A DNA stretch of 64,000 nt from Leptospiraceae bacterium (GCA_024233835.1 JACKPC010000003.1:466501-530500), one strand, 5' to 3'. Shown: positions 43,291-52,870, numbered from the stretch's first letter. Made by a program: numbers and translations. The notes: a model not told the origin generated them from the letters alone.

Positions 43291-44312
43291 GCCCTGTTAT
43301 TTTTAATGATAAGGTTTGTACCCAGTTTTTTACATAGAATTTTATATTCTGTAAAAAATACATCTCTATCCTGTCCTTCTAATATTCGAAATACATGATG
43401 CTCTTCTTCCTGAAACTTTCCGAAAACCGGTATAATTTCACAGGTGATTAATTGATTCTCTTTAAAATGTAAAATCGCAATCACATTGTGGTTTAGATAT
43501 TGGTTTCGACTACCAAACATAAAATTTCCCAGTGAATACAGAATGAGTTTATTTTTATATATTTCGATTCCCTGGGGGATATGGGGGTGATGTCCTACTA
43601 TAATATCGTACCCTGCATCAATCAGTTTCTTTGCAAGATTTCTTTGGTTTTTGTCGGGTTCAGGATTATATTCAACTCCCCAGTGACAGGAAAGAATAAA
43701 AATTTCTGATTTTCTTTTTTTCTTTAAGGCATTTTTTAAAGAAGGATAAGAAAGGTGAGCTACACCGGGGGATTTACTACCTGCAAAAAGGTTCGTCGGA
43801 CCAATACCACTTACTGAAACGAGTTTAATTCCCGGGCCTACTTTTAATGCTCTATAGGCTTCCTCCCGGTTTATACCGGCCCCGCTGAAGCGAATCTTGT
43901 ATTGGTTTAAATAGTTAAATGTATCTTTAATTCCGGTATCTCCATAATCCATGGCATGGTTATTTCCTAAGAAAACTGTATTTACTCCCAATTCTTGAAG
44001 AATACTTATATCTTCAGGTACTGCCCGAAAAATATAAGATTTATTTTTTTGCATCCCTTCCTTATGTGTTGTAATCGGGGTTTCGAGGTTAATCATTCTT
44101 ACCTCGGCTTCAGAAAAAACATTACGAAGTTCCGTTCCTAACATTTTTTTACCTAATATTTTTTTAGAATTTCGTATTCCCCAATTAAACATTACATCCC
44201 CTGCAACCAGAACTTTGAAAATTCTACTTTTTTTCCTTACACCTGCAGAAACAGGATTCAGACAAATTATGAGATATATTAGAAAGAAAAAAAGAAGAAA
44301 GGAATGTTTCAT
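43263..44312 (-). CDS. CapA-family (PgsA-like) metallophosphatase-fold protein
   Basis: About 349 residues from the ATG at 44312, chosen for the strong AGGAGT site 6 nt upstream and because the protein then starts with a signal peptide (MKHSFLLFFFLIYLIICLN). Family signatures: KVLVAGDVMFNWGIRNS, FLGNNHAMDYGDTG, ILSCHWGVEYNPEPD and IVGHHPHIPQGIEIYK with ILYSLGNFMFGS. CapA/PgsA proteins act at the cell surface in poly-gamma-glutamate or capsule production; the capBC partners are not seen here, so the role may differ. Its stop overlaps the plus-strand membrane gene. Confidence 0.86.
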   Translation of the reverse strand: MKHSFLLFFFLIYLIICLNPVSAGVRKKSRIFKVLVAGDVMFNWGIRNSKKILGKKMLGTELRNVFSEAEVRMINLETPITTHKEGMQKNKSYIFRAVPEDISILQELGVNTVFLGNNHAMDYGDTGIKDTFNYLNQYKIRFSGAGINREEAYRALKVGPGIKLVSVSGIGPTNLFAGSKSPGVAHLSYPSLKNALKKKRKSEIFILSCHWGVEYNPEPDKNQRNLAKKLIDAGYDIIVGHHPHIPQGIEIYKNKLILYSLGNFMFGSRNQYLNHNVIAILHFKENQLITCEIIPVFGKFQEEEHHVFRILEGQDRDVFFTEYKILCKKLGTNLIIKNNRAYIHFPTAR

Positions 44313-44441
44313 TTTATTACTCCTGAAAGAAAAGTTCGGCATTTAGGTCGAATATAGTGTAGACAGTTATTGCGATTAAATATTAATGGATTTAACATTA
44401 TTAGCTGATATAAATTTCTGCAAGTACATAGTTTAAAAAAG

Positions 44442-45437
44442 ATGAATAAGTCTATTCTTATAGTTGAAGATGTAGATTCTATCCGGGTAAGTATACGCGA
44501 TGCTCTATTAGCCGAGAATTTTCAGGTGTTTGACGCTAAAGACGCTGAAACAGCTATAGAACTCTTACACCGGTTTCCAATTCATCTGGTTCTTTCCGAT
44601 ATCAGAATGCCCGGAAAATCCGGTTTAGAGCTAATTGATTATGTAAAGAATAATTTTCCTGAGATTCAGTACGCTCTGATAACCGCTTATGATATAAACC
44701 ATTATGTTCATTACGCATACGAGCATAAAATCTATAATATTATCCCGAAATACTCCTTTTTAGACTTCAAATTCATTTCTGTTGTCGCGAATAAGCTTTT
44801 AAGTGGGGATATTTTTGGAGTAGAGAAATATTTTGAGGAAAAACTTCAGGTAGTTCAGACTGAGCAATTTAAAGTTCCGGCTGAGAATGAAGTTGTTTTC
44901 ACTTCCATATATTCGGATACGAATCGTGTGGAACTATGTGAAAATATTGGCACTTACATGATTGATAATGGAGCCCCGACTGTGGTTTTTCAGATTTTAG
45001 AGGAACTAAGTTCTAATGCAATGATTAGGGCGCCGAGGGATATCTACGGTAATTCTAAGTATCAGTACGAGTTTCCTTCCAAGGATATCCTGATTCCATT
45101 AAAAAATATTACACTGGAAAGGGAGGATGCCTTTCAACTCGGCTTTGGAATCTGTGATAATATTTTTATTATTGTGACACGAGACAGGTTTGGTTCGCTA
45201 CGAAAAGAAGAAATCCTAAAACGTTTTGACAGACATATTTATACAAACCCTGAAACGGGTCTTCCTTTCGGATTATCTGATTCCCACGGTCGAGGACTTT
45301 TTATTTGCCGTGAAATTGCAGATAGTATTATATTTAATATTAAACGAAACGTAATGACTGAGGTAATTGCATTTTTGCAGCCAAGGACTCAAGAGAGATA
45401 TCATAAGTCCCTGTCTATATTTGAAATAAATTCTTAG
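44442..45437 (+). CDS. Response regulator with RsbW-like ATPase domain
   Basis: 331 residues. The receiver (about 3-120) has acidic EDVD, phosphoacceptor Asp53 (LVLSDIRMPG) and Lys in NIIPKYS. The C-terminal domain (about 170-320) is a GHKL-type ATPase with FQILEELSSNAMIRA (N-box) and DSHGRGLFICREIADS, resembling anti-sigma kinases (RsbW/SpoIIAB) rather than histidine kinases; no H-box is present. It could phosphorylate a STAS protein such as that at 36119-36481 and so act opposite the SpoIIE-type phosphatases. Its last 4 bp overlap the convergent aldehyde dehydrogenase. Confidence 0.85.
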   Translation: MNKSILIVEDVDSIRVSIRDALLAENFQVFDAKDAETAIELLHRFPIHLVLSDIRMPGKSGLELIDYVKNNFPEIQYALITAYDINHYVHYAYEHKIYNIIPKYSFLDFKFISVVANKLLSGDIFGVEKYFEEKLQVVQTEQFKVPAENEVVFTSIYSDTNRVELCENIGTYMIDNGAPTVVFQILEELSSNAMIRAPRDIYGNSKYQYEFPSKDILIPLKNITLEREDAFQLGFGICDNIFIIVTRDRFGSLRKEEILKRFDRHIYTNPETGLPFGLSDSHGRGLFICREIADSIIFNIKRNVMTEVIAFLQPRTQERYHKSLSIFEINS

Positions 45438-47035
45438 CCAAATAAAAGTTTCATCATCCTGTCCATAAACTTATAGAATTTCTCCGAGTAGGGGTACCAC
45501 CAGAGTTCTTTATCCAATTTCCAGAACCAGCGATTCATTATAACCGATTGAATTTGTGAGAAACTACGAATTCCTTCCGGTCCATGGACTTTACCCATAC
45601 CACTTTCTTTAAATCCACCAAAGGGAAGATCAGAAACAGGATAATTACTCAAGCAATCATTTATACAAACGCTTCCACTCTGAATCTTTTTAGCAATTTG
45701 CTTTCCCCTATTTGCATTTCCCGTCCAGATAGAAGAATTTAATCCGTAACAGCTATCATTTGCCAGAGCGATTCCTTCTTCTTCCGTACTAAAGCGCATA
45801 ATAGAAATTTCCGGTCCGAAAGTTTCTTCTTTCATAATTTTCATTGTATGATTTACATCTACAAGTATAGCAGGTTTATGATAGTAACCCTTTTGATTTT
45901 CCTGTCGAATTCCACCGACAAGTATTTTTGCTCCTTTTTTTTGGGCATCTTCATAGTGTTCTTCTAAAATTTTTACTTGCCCGGGAGAAGTCATACTCCC
46001 AACTTCCGGAAAATTGTTCTCCTGTCCCTGTCTTACATTTTTATATTCTTCCATGAGAAGGTGAATAAATGAGTCGTATACTGAATCCTGAACATAGACT
46101 CTTTCTACAGAAATACAGGTTTGGCCTGAGTTAAAGAAACCACCCCAGATAGCAGCCTTTGCCGCCCGTTTCAGGTTAGCATCCTCAAATACCAGCAGGG
46201 GATCTTTTCCACCCAGTTCCAAAATTACCGGTTTTAACATTTTTGCACAGGTTTCAGCGATTTTTTTTCCGGTAGCTGTTGAGCCTGTGAAGCAGATCAT
46301 ATGGGTTCCCATGGATTCTACCAGAGCAGCTCCTGTACTGCCTTTGCCGGTAACAATTTGAAGAATACCCTCAGGAAGTCCCGCTTTTTGAAAGAATTCT
46401 AATACTTTGAGAGCAGTGAAAGGAGTTATTTCAGAAGGTTTTAAAACAACGGTATTTCCTGCCATCAAGGCATTTACAATGGGGGTTAAACTTAAAATAA
46501 GGGGATAATTCCAGGGAGAGATTACACCGACAACACCATAAGGATGGTAATTAATATAAGCTTTTTTATGGGCTAAAATTAAACCGGTGTTTCTTTTTTG
46601 TGGTTTCAGATGTTTTTTTCCCTGTTTGGCAACATAGTCTATAGATTCACAGACAGTTAAAACTTCTGTTAGAGCATCCATCCGGGATTTTCCTGTTTCA
46701 AGACAGATGGTGCTTATCATTTCTTCCGAATTTTTCGCCAGATAGGAACGAAGCTTGAGTAATTCACGAGATCTCTGGTTTAAGCTCAAAGAAGACCAGG
46801 AGGGAAACGTTTCTCTTGCATAACGTATTTTTTCTTCTACCTGTTCCTGATTAAAAATCGGTAAAGAGCCGATTACCTCAAGATTGGCAGGATTTATAAC
46901 CTGAAATTGAATATCTTCAGTTTCGGAAGTCTTTTGTACTGAAGGAATTTCCTTTTTTTGAAGTTCCTCTTGTACGAAATCCTTTTTAGTTTGATTGCGA
47001 GTTCTCTTTCTTCCCGCCTTTTTTTTGCTTATCAT
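45434..47035 (-). CDS. Aldehyde dehydrogenase with C-terminal amphipathic tail
   Basis: 533 residues. A basic, polar N-terminal extension (about 1-40) precedes the ALDH fold with cofactor region SPWNYPLILSLTP, glutamate motif LELGGKDPLLVF, catalytic cysteine in NSGQTCISVERVYV and EETFGPEISIM. The last about 30 residues (RWFWKLDKELWWYPYSEKFY and on) are aromatic and amphipathic and could bind a membrane, as in fatty-aldehyde dehydrogenases. The start overlaps the upstream TPR gene by 50 bp; a later start would remove the odd leader. A long-chain aldehyde substrate, possibly from the S1P-lyase-like enzyme, is inference only. Confidence 0.87.
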   Translation of the reverse strand: MISKKKAGRKRTRNQTKKDFVQEELQKKEIPSVQKTSETEDIQFQVINPANLEVIGSLPIFNQEQVEEKIRYARETFPSWSSLSLNQRSRELLKLRSYLAKNSEEMISTICLETGKSRMDALTEVLTVCESIDYVAKQGKKHLKPQKRNTGLILAHKKAYINYHPYGVVGVISPWNYPLILSLTPIVNALMAGNTVVLKPSEITPFTALKVLEFFQKAGLPEGILQIVTGKGSTGAALVESMGTHMICFTGSTATGKKIAETCAKMLKPVILELGGKDPLLVFEDANLKRAAKAAIWGGFFNSGQTCISVERVYVQDSVYDSFIHLLMEEYKNVRQGQENNFPEVGSMTSPGQVKILEEHYEDAQKKGAKILVGGIRQENQKGYYHKPAILVDVNHTMKIMKEETFGPEISIMRFSTEEEGIALANDSCYGLNSSIWTGNANRGKQIAKKIQSGSVCINDCLSNYPVSDLPFGGFKESGMGKVHGPEGIRSFSQIQSVIMNRWFWKLDKELWWYPYSEKFYKFMDRMMKLLFG

Positions 47036-49013
47036 CTGGCTTCCCTTTTTCTACAGTATCTTTGGGACTGATTTTCTTTCTCCAATCCACATTAATAGGT
47101 TCAGCAAGAGAAATAAACTCGTCCATCTTTTTTATTTTAACTTCCGCTACTTTTTTACCTTTTCGTGTAATATCGAGAATTTGGTCTTTTGCCAGACCAT
47201 CTCTGTATCCAAGATTCAAGATTACATTATGATCTTTTATTTTTAAGACCTTACCCATTATAGGAATGGATCGACTTACAGATTCAGCAGTACGGACTGC
47301 CAGCTCAGTTAAGAAGTTACCACCCTGAGAGGAGAGTTTTATTTTTTTTATAATTTTTCCTTCTAACCTATCATATACTTGAAACTTGAGACTGAGAGAA
47401 TTTCCAGTCTGTTTATAATTTCCAAATCCCACATAGCGAATTTTACGGTATTGTTTCCTATCTATATCAAGGTAATTCAAGATTTCGGGAGAATAAAAAA
47501 CCCCTTCTGTAGCTTTATATTCTTTTTTTACTTCCAGGATTTTACTACGAATCCTTTCTTCTTCTTTTCCATTCACCACATTTAAACCGTTTTGAACAGA
47601 AAACGCATTTTTCATTGCATGACCGATAATAACAGAAGTATCGGGATGTCCTTCCAGGAAGTTATCTGGTTTTGGATCAAAGATAAAGATTTCCGGAACA
47701 GAGCGGATTCGCAAATCAGTTGCTCCTTCAATCGTACTGTAACCCTCGCGATAAGAAAGGCTTTGCTTTCTGTAGCGAAGAGCATTTTCTAAACGATTAT
47801 GAACTTTAATATTACTCGGCTCGTCATCCCGTATTTTTTTTAAGGTGTTAATCAATTCATCCAGATGACCGGCTCTATAATGAAATTCTAGTGTTTCCTT
47901 TCTAACCAGGCTGCTATTTGGAATCAGATCTTTACTTCTCATTAAGTGAAACGTGGATTCACCATAGGAGTAATCATTTTTAGAATTTCTATAACTCAAC
48001 ATTCGGACTTTTCCTAAATAAGTTCGAAACTTGTGTTTTTCATTCAGATGTTTAATGGCAAAGGCTTCCGAAGAAAATCTACCGATTTCATCCTGATTAT
48101 TCAGGTGCAGAACATCACCATAAGCTGAAGTGGCGGAGGAAATATCGTTTCGCTTATCACTCAAAAAAGCGAGTATATATTTTAAAGAAGCATCATTTGG
48201 TTTGCTTTCTTCGAGGATTTTTGCATTATATTGGGCCTTATCATATTCCTGAAACCAGATATAGGTTTTTATTAATAGCCAGCGAGTTTCTTCATTTTCA
48301 CCATCAAGAGCAATAGCCGTTAAAAGATTTGATTTGGCCTCTTTCATTAAACTATCGATTTGGTTAGAAGGATAAATATCAATAGCCTTTTGAAACTTTA
48401 TTTTTGCCATTTCAACAAAGTAAATTGCATTATCAGGAAAATTTGTAATGAGATGATTTAAAATTTTTTCGGATTTATTATAACGTCCGGTCAGGGCGTT
48501 GGCTCTTGCATATAAAAGATTAAATTCCTGGTTATTGACTATTTTATTTTTAGAGTCTTCAAGATTACGCAGGGCTTTCTTATATTCTCCTCTTTTTAAT
48601 AGAACCGAGGCACGGGTGATTAAAAGCTTTGGGTTATAAGGTTCAATCTTCAGTCCCTCATCAATAAGGGCTAATGCTTCTTTAAACTTATCTGAATTTG
48701 CGTAAATTTCTGCAATTCCTGCTATAGCTTCTATGTTTTTAGATTCTAATTCAAGAATTCTTTTATAGGCTTGTAGAGCATCAACTGAGGAATTTATTTT
48801 CATAGAGGATCGTGCAAACCCGGATAGTGCCCTTATTGAAGATGGATTTACATTGATAGCATTTTTATAATGAAACAGGGCTCTATTGTAATTTTTTTTC
48901 TGATATAATGCATCTGCTTGCTTGAGATGATCATAAATATCTTCTGCTGAAGCAGCGAAAGTTACAAAAAATAAAGCGCTAAAGAAAACGGTTTTAATTA
49001 TCTTCGGGCACAA
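46986..49013 (-). CDS. Exported TPR-repeat protein with C-terminal beta-domain
   Basis: 675 residues. A signal peptide ends in FAASAED. About eight to nine TPR-like helical repeats (about 25-350) follow, several with the [A/G]-[A/Y] spacing (AEIYANSDKFKEALALIDEG, YALTGRYNK-type). Residues about 430-650 are beta-rich, with RIRSKILEVKKEY and GKVLKIKDHNVILNLGYRDGL, which recalls CsgG/curli-assembly or tail-domain proteins (weak). A Lys-rich tail ends it. It is probably a periplasmic scaffold. It overlaps the next upstream gene by 20 bp, and its 3' end overlaps the aldehyde dehydrogenase start. Confidence 0.75.
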   Translation of the reverse strand: MCPKIIKTVFFSALFFVTFAASAEDIYDHLKQADALYQKKNYNRALFHYKNAINVNPSSIRALSGFARSSMKINSSVDALQAYKRILELESKNIEAIAGIAEIYANSDKFKEALALIDEGLKIEPYNPKLLITRASVLLKRGEYKKALRNLEDSKNKIVNNQEFNLLYARANALTGRYNKSEKILNHLITNFPDNAIYFVEMAKIKFQKAIDIYPSNQIDSLMKEAKSNLLTAIALDGENEETRWLLIKTYIWFQEYDKAQYNAKILEESKPNDASLKYILAFLSDKRNDISSATSAYGDVLHLNNQDEIGRFSSEAFAIKHLNEKHKFRTYLGKVRMLSYRNSKNDYSYGESTFHLMRSKDLIPNSSLVRKETLEFHYRAGHLDELINTLKKIRDDEPSNIKVHNRLENALRYRKQSLSYREGYSTIEGATDLRIRSVPEIFIFDPKPDNFLEGHPDTSVIIGHAMKNAFSVQNGLNVVNGKEEERIRSKILEVKKEYKATEGVFYSPEILNYLDIDRKQYRKIRYVGFGNYKQTGNSLSLKFQVYDRLEGKIIKKIKLSSQGGNFLTELAVRTAESVSRSIPIMGKVLKIKDHNVILNLGYRDGLAKDQILDITRKGKKVAEVKIKKMDEFISLAEPINVDWRKKISPKDTVEKGKPDDKQKKGGKKENSQSN

Positions 49014-51054
49014 AGTATCCTGTCCTCGCTTTTCCTATTATCCTGCGGTGAAAAACATCCACCTGTATGTCCATATACTTGCCTCCCAGCTCAGAAGCTG
49101 TTTTCGTTCTGTAGGAAACAATATACCTTTTATCTTTTTTTGATTTTATAAATTTATAAAGATTTTTTTCTTCCTGACTTCCCGGAACTTTAATGAATAA
49201 TCCATCTGTTTTTTCGGCCATATCTTTGTATTGGGAAACCATTTCTCCATCTCCTTTTAAAGAAAGAAAGATGATGGGAATTGAATGTGCATTCGCATAT
49301 TGTATATTTCTAATAATATCATACTGTTTAAAACTATTGTCTAATTTTTCCCCGGATACAAGTACGACCAGAGCTTTTGGACCCAGTCTATCATTTAAAT
49401 CACTTATTCCTTCGAAAATTCCTTTACCGAGATTGATGAAACCTTTTTCAGCCTGAGATTTTCGAATTTTGGAATATACATCCAGAACGGAATATCCAAA
49501 GTCATAGACTCGAACAGAATCATTACCGGCTCTGATTACTTCTACTCTATCTTTTTCTGTAAAGGAACCAAATAGATGACCCATGAAACCCGGAATCTTT
49601 TCAGAAATATTGTGTATAGCCGGACTATTTTCAAAAACAAAAGCCACACTGATTCTATCATTAAATCGTTTCATATCAGCAAGGCCAACCAGGGGGTAGA
49701 TATTTTCATTTTCTATAATTCTGAATGCACTTCGATTAATGCCTTTCAGATTTTTATTTAACCTATCCTTTACGTTTACTAATAAAGATATATCCGGAAA
49801 ACGATTCAGGATTACTTTTTCAACAAAAACATTCAGGTTAGAACCGAGAGTATTGCGAGGGGTGAAAATATCGACTCTGTGCCTGGCATTGTCTATTGTA
49901 TAAAAAGCTCCGGTATAATCGTGAGCACAGGAAAAAGGGCGAAGTAAAGTATTATATTTACCTGTCTCATCCATATAAGAAGGAAAATGCGACCATTCCA
50001 CTTTCTGTGGATCATAGATCATGAGTCCTGCATCTTCATCGGTTATATAAAGCTTGTTGTTATAAATTTTAATAGAACGGGGGCGAATAAAGTCCGGGTG
50101 AGTGAGTTCACCAATATAATTTCCTTCATCATCAAAGTTAACGATTCTCCTATGCCCCTTATCGACTACATAAATCGTTTCATCTTCTGAAACTGTTATT
50201 CCGGCAGGAGAGTAAAGTTTTCCTCTTCCTTTCGTTCCAAATGATTGAAGAAAATTTCCATCCAGATCGTATTTTTGAATGCGGTTATTCCCGGAGTCTG
50301 CGATGTAGATTTTTTCACGGGAGGAAACGGCTATTCCGGCCGGCCCTATGAACTCACCTTTTCCTGTTCCTTTTTTTCCAAACCTTGTTTTGAAATATCC
50401 TTTGGTATTAAATACATAAATCTTATCTGAAGTAAAATCACTAACGTACAGGTTATTTTTAAATAGGGTGAAAAACATAGGCCCTTTCATGGAACGGGCG
50501 AAACCACCTTTAAAATTACCTCTCGGAAAGCCATTTGTATCGAATTTAACTATATTACCGGTTTTAAAGGAAAGAATGAAGAGATTTCCATTTTCATCGA
50601 CAAGGGCATCGGTAGGATTTTCGAAACGGTAACCGCGATAATCATCTCCCAGAATTTTATTATAAAAAGTAAGGGGATGAGTTTTTCCTTCACCGGCAAT
50701 TAGAAGTCTGAGTACCTCTATACGATTTTTCCAGTAAGGATTTTTCCTTGAACGATCCAGTATTTCTAACTCATTCAGGCTTTCCTGCCATTCTCCGGAA
50801 AGGAAATAGGTATCTGAAAGAAACTTTCTTGCTAAGTGGAAATCTTCCATTACAGAAAGAGATGCAATAAAGTTTTCTTTAGCTGCTCCGAATTGAGCCC
50901 TATGGAAATATTTCAGGCCCATTTTGAAATTATCTTTGGCCTTTGATTTTCCTCTCCTGAAATCCGGTAATTCGTCTGCAGCTGTAAAAAAAGGCATACA
51001 GATGAGACAAATAAGTATTCCAATTCTAAGACTTATCTTTAAAAAATTTTGCAT
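48994..51054 (-). CDS. Exported TPR-NHL-VWA-like protein
   Basis: About 686 residues from the ATG at 51054, which starts directly before a signal peptide (MQNFLKISLRIGILICLICM...FTAADE); an ATG at 51105 would overlap the upstream gene. TPR-like helices (about 25-110) lead to an NHL beta-propeller (about 130-410, e.g. GPAGIAVSSREKIYIADSGN, SPAGITVSEDETIYVVDKGH). The C-terminal part is von Willebrand A-like (ISVAFVFENSPAIHNISEKI, LVVLVSGEKLDN), but the metal site reads ENSPA instead of DxSxS and may not bind metal. It is probably a periplasmic adhesion or assembly protein and partner of the following TPR gene (20-bp overlap). Confidence 0.78.
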   Translation of the reverse strand: MQNFLKISLRIGILICLICMPFFTAADELPDFRRGKSKAKDNFKMGLKYFHRAQFGAAKENFIASLSVMEDFHLARKFLSDTYFLSGEWQESLNELEILDRSRKNPYWKNRIEVLRLLIAGEGKTHPLTFYNKILGDDYRGYRFENPTDALVDENGNLFILSFKTGNIVKFDTNGFPRGNFKGGFARSMKGPMFFTLFKNNLYVSDFTSDKIYVFNTKGYFKTRFGKKGTGKGEFIGPAGIAVSSREKIYIADSGNNRIQKYDLDGNFLQSFGTKGRGKLYSPAGITVSEDETIYVVDKGHRRIVNFDDEGNYIGELTHPDFIRPRSIKIYNNKLYITDEDAGLMIYDPQKVEWSHFPSYMDETGKYNTLLRPFSCAHDYTGAFYTIDNARHRVDIFTPRNTLGSNLNVFVEKVILNRFPDISLLVNVKDRLNKNLKGINRSAFRIIENENIYPLVGLADMKRFNDRISVAFVFENSPAIHNISEKIPGFMGHLFGSFTEKDRVEVIRAGNDSVRVYDFGYSVLDVYSKIRKSQAEKGFINLGKGIFEGISDLNDRLGPKALVVLVSGEKLDNSFKQYDIIRNIQYANAHSIPIIFLSLKGDGEMVSQYKDMAEKTDGLFIKVPGSQEEKNLYKFIKSKKDKRYIVSYRTKTASELGGKYMDIQVDVFHRRIIGKARTGYFVPEDN

Positions 51055-51073
51055 TCCCTTTTGAATCTCAAGT

Positions 51074-52099
51074 TTAGTCTGATTTTTCCGCAATTCTAAG
51101 AACATCTTCGGATATTTTTTTAAGACTCTCCAAGTCTTTCTTTCCTTTTTCAGTCAAAGCACTGAGCTTTTGAACAGTATTTTCCTGTAGATAGAAGGCT
51201 GAATCTCTCGTTTTCTGGATTGAATCTTCAAAGTTCTGGAGCTCCTTTAGTGATTTCTTTATCATTTCCTTTAGGTAGGATAAGGCGTAACCCATATTAT
51301 TGAGATATTCCATTCTGAACGAAATTTGATTCAGGGTTTCTGAGGCCTCTATCTGAAATGATTGAATTTTCGTAATGAATGTCTGGAGCTGAGAAGAAGA
51401 CTCTTTAGAAAAATCTTTCAATTCTCTCGCGATGGCCAGTACACTTTCTTTGCCGGGTTCTTCAATTCGACTGGCTTCAATGATGGTATTCAGAGAAAGA
51501 ACATTTATTTGAGAATTAATCTCTGAAATGAATTTTTCTATACGATTCAACTCCAGAAGTCTTTCTTTAAATAAGTTTAACTTTTCCCTGGAATCAGAAC
51601 CGGAAGTCGAAGCATCCGGTACTTCTATACTTTCTCTGCTTTCTTCCAGAATCTCGGTTAAATTATGAAGGCTGCTTACTGCTCGATTGGCTTCTTCTAA
51701 AAGCTTCTCGGAGGTTTCTTTGGACCTGGTTTCAACAGTCTCTAATGACTGCATTTCTGATTCTAAACCGGCTTTGTGTTCAACTAAAAAGGATTGGACT
51801 TCTTCCAGGGTTTCATTCTTTTCCTGAGAGGTTTTTTGAAAGGCATCCAATATGGAATTTATTCCATTTGCCAGTTCCTTCCATTTTCCTTCGTATTGTT
51901 CTTTATTAAATCTTAGAGAGAATTCACCTAACCTGGCTCTTCCTACAATTTTTCGAAATTCAATATCAAAAGCAGCATTTTTATCTGTAGCTTCTTTAAC
52001 TTCCTCTTTCTTGGGCTTTTGAATAGGTCGTTCAATTCCCGGAATATCAAGAGAAATATCAAAAGGATTATTACCAATAGTCAGTCTGTTTTGTTCCAT
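51074..52099 (-). CDS. Soluble methyl-accepting-chemotaxis-like signalling protein
   Basis: 341 residues, cytoplasmic (no membrane helix). After a short basic/acidic N-terminus (RPIQKPKKEEVKEATD) comes a HAMP-like segment (RARLGEFSLRFNKEQYEGKWKELANGINSILDAF), then a long coiled coil. The centre carries a degenerate MCP signalling tip (ISEINSQINVLSLNTIIEASR, where E-I-N-x-Q-I-N-L-L-A-L-N-A-x-I-E-A-A-R is usual). It could still bind CheW-like partners, one of which is encoded two genes upstream. Order on the minus strand: CheA/CheW-like, ParA, this gene. Confidence 0.85.
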   Translation of the reverse strand: MEQNRLTIGNNPFDISLDIPGIERPIQKPKKEEVKEATDKNAAFDIEFRKIVGRARLGEFSLRFNKEQYEGKWKELANGINSILDAFQKTSQEKNETLEEVQSFLVEHKAGLESEMQSLETVETRSKETSEKLLEEANRAVSSLHNLTEILEESRESIEVPDASTSGSDSREKLNLFKERLLELNRIEKFISEINSQINVLSLNTIIEASRIEEPGKESVLAIARELKDFSKESSSQLQTFITKIQSFQIEASETLNQISFRMEYLNNMGYALSYLKEMIKKSLKELQNFEDSIQKTRDSAFYLQENTVQKLSALTEKGKKDLESLKKISEDVLRIAEKSD

Positions 52100-52111
52100 C
52101 TATTTCTCCAA

Positions 52112-52870
52112 TCACCTATCCAAAATTTCATCAGCAAGGGCACTGAAGTCTTCTGCACCCATGCTTTTACTATCATATTGAAAGATTGTCTTTGCAAATG
52201 AGGGACATTCAGCAAGCTTAATATCTTCCCGAATATAGGTCTGATAAACCAGACTTCCAAATTTCTCTATTAACAAATCTAAAATTTCAAGGGTATGCTT
52301 TACTTTCGCATCTACTCTCGAAGGAAGGACACCGGAGATATGCAGGTTTGGGTTTAATTTAACTTTCACTGTTTTTATTGTTTCTAAAAGGCTAATAACA
52401 CCATTCAAAACCAGATAATTGGCTGCAATCGGGATGAGAAGTTCATCAGCAGCTGCGAGTGCATTAAGAGTAACAAGGTTTAGGCCCGGAGCGCAGTCAA
52501 AAAAGATAAAATCATAGCGGCTCTCTTCTAACTCTTTCAATCGAGTTTTTAAAACATTGCCTCTGGATGCCGATTGTTTCGTGTCTTTATTGTTTCTTTC
52601 TTTAATGCTAATATTGGGAATGAGAAACAAATTTTCTGTTTCTGTAGGGATCGTAATTCTGTCGACAAGACCGGGTTCGGCATCCTGAGAGAAAAGGCTT
52701 TCTCCTTTTTGAATTCGCTTTTGTCCGAACCAGATAGAAGCTGAACCCTGCGGGTCGAGGTCTATGAGTAAGACTTTTTTCCCCTTTTCTGCCAGTGCTG
52801 CTCCTAAATTTACAGCTGATGTTGTTTTACAACTTCCGCCTTTATGGTTATTTATAATAAATTTTCTCAT
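52112..52870 (-). CDS. ParA/Soj-family ATPase
   Basis: 252 residues. Deviant Walker A KGGSCKTT (Lys10-Thr17) with signature Lys, Walker A' LIDLDPQGSASIWFG and Walker B FIFFDCAPGLNLVT. Cys14 replaces the Gly common in KGGxGKT. No parB or origin features adjoin it, so this is probably not chromosome partition but positioning of another cargo. It lies between a CheA/CheW-like gene and an MCP-like gene (12-bp and 27-bp gaps), which fits ParC-type ATPases that place chemosensory arrays. Confidence 0.92.
   Translation of the reverse strand: MRKFIINNHKGGSCKTTSAVNLGAALAEKGKKVLLIDLDPQGSASIWFGQKRIQKGESLFSQDAEPGLVDRITIPTETENLFLIPNISIKERNNKDTKQSASRGNVLKTRLKELEESRYDFIFFDCAPGLNLVTLNALAAADELLIPIAANYLVLNGVISLLETIKTVKVKLNPNLHISGVLPSRVDAKVKHTLEILDLLIEKFGSLVYQTYIREDIKLAECPSFAKTIFQYDSKSMGAEDFSALADEILDR

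Noticed and set aside
52112..52870. Chromosome or plasmid partition locus (parAB) and nearby origin
   Set aside because: No parB, parS-like repeats or dnaA/dnaN genes adjoin it; the neighbours are chemosensory-like.
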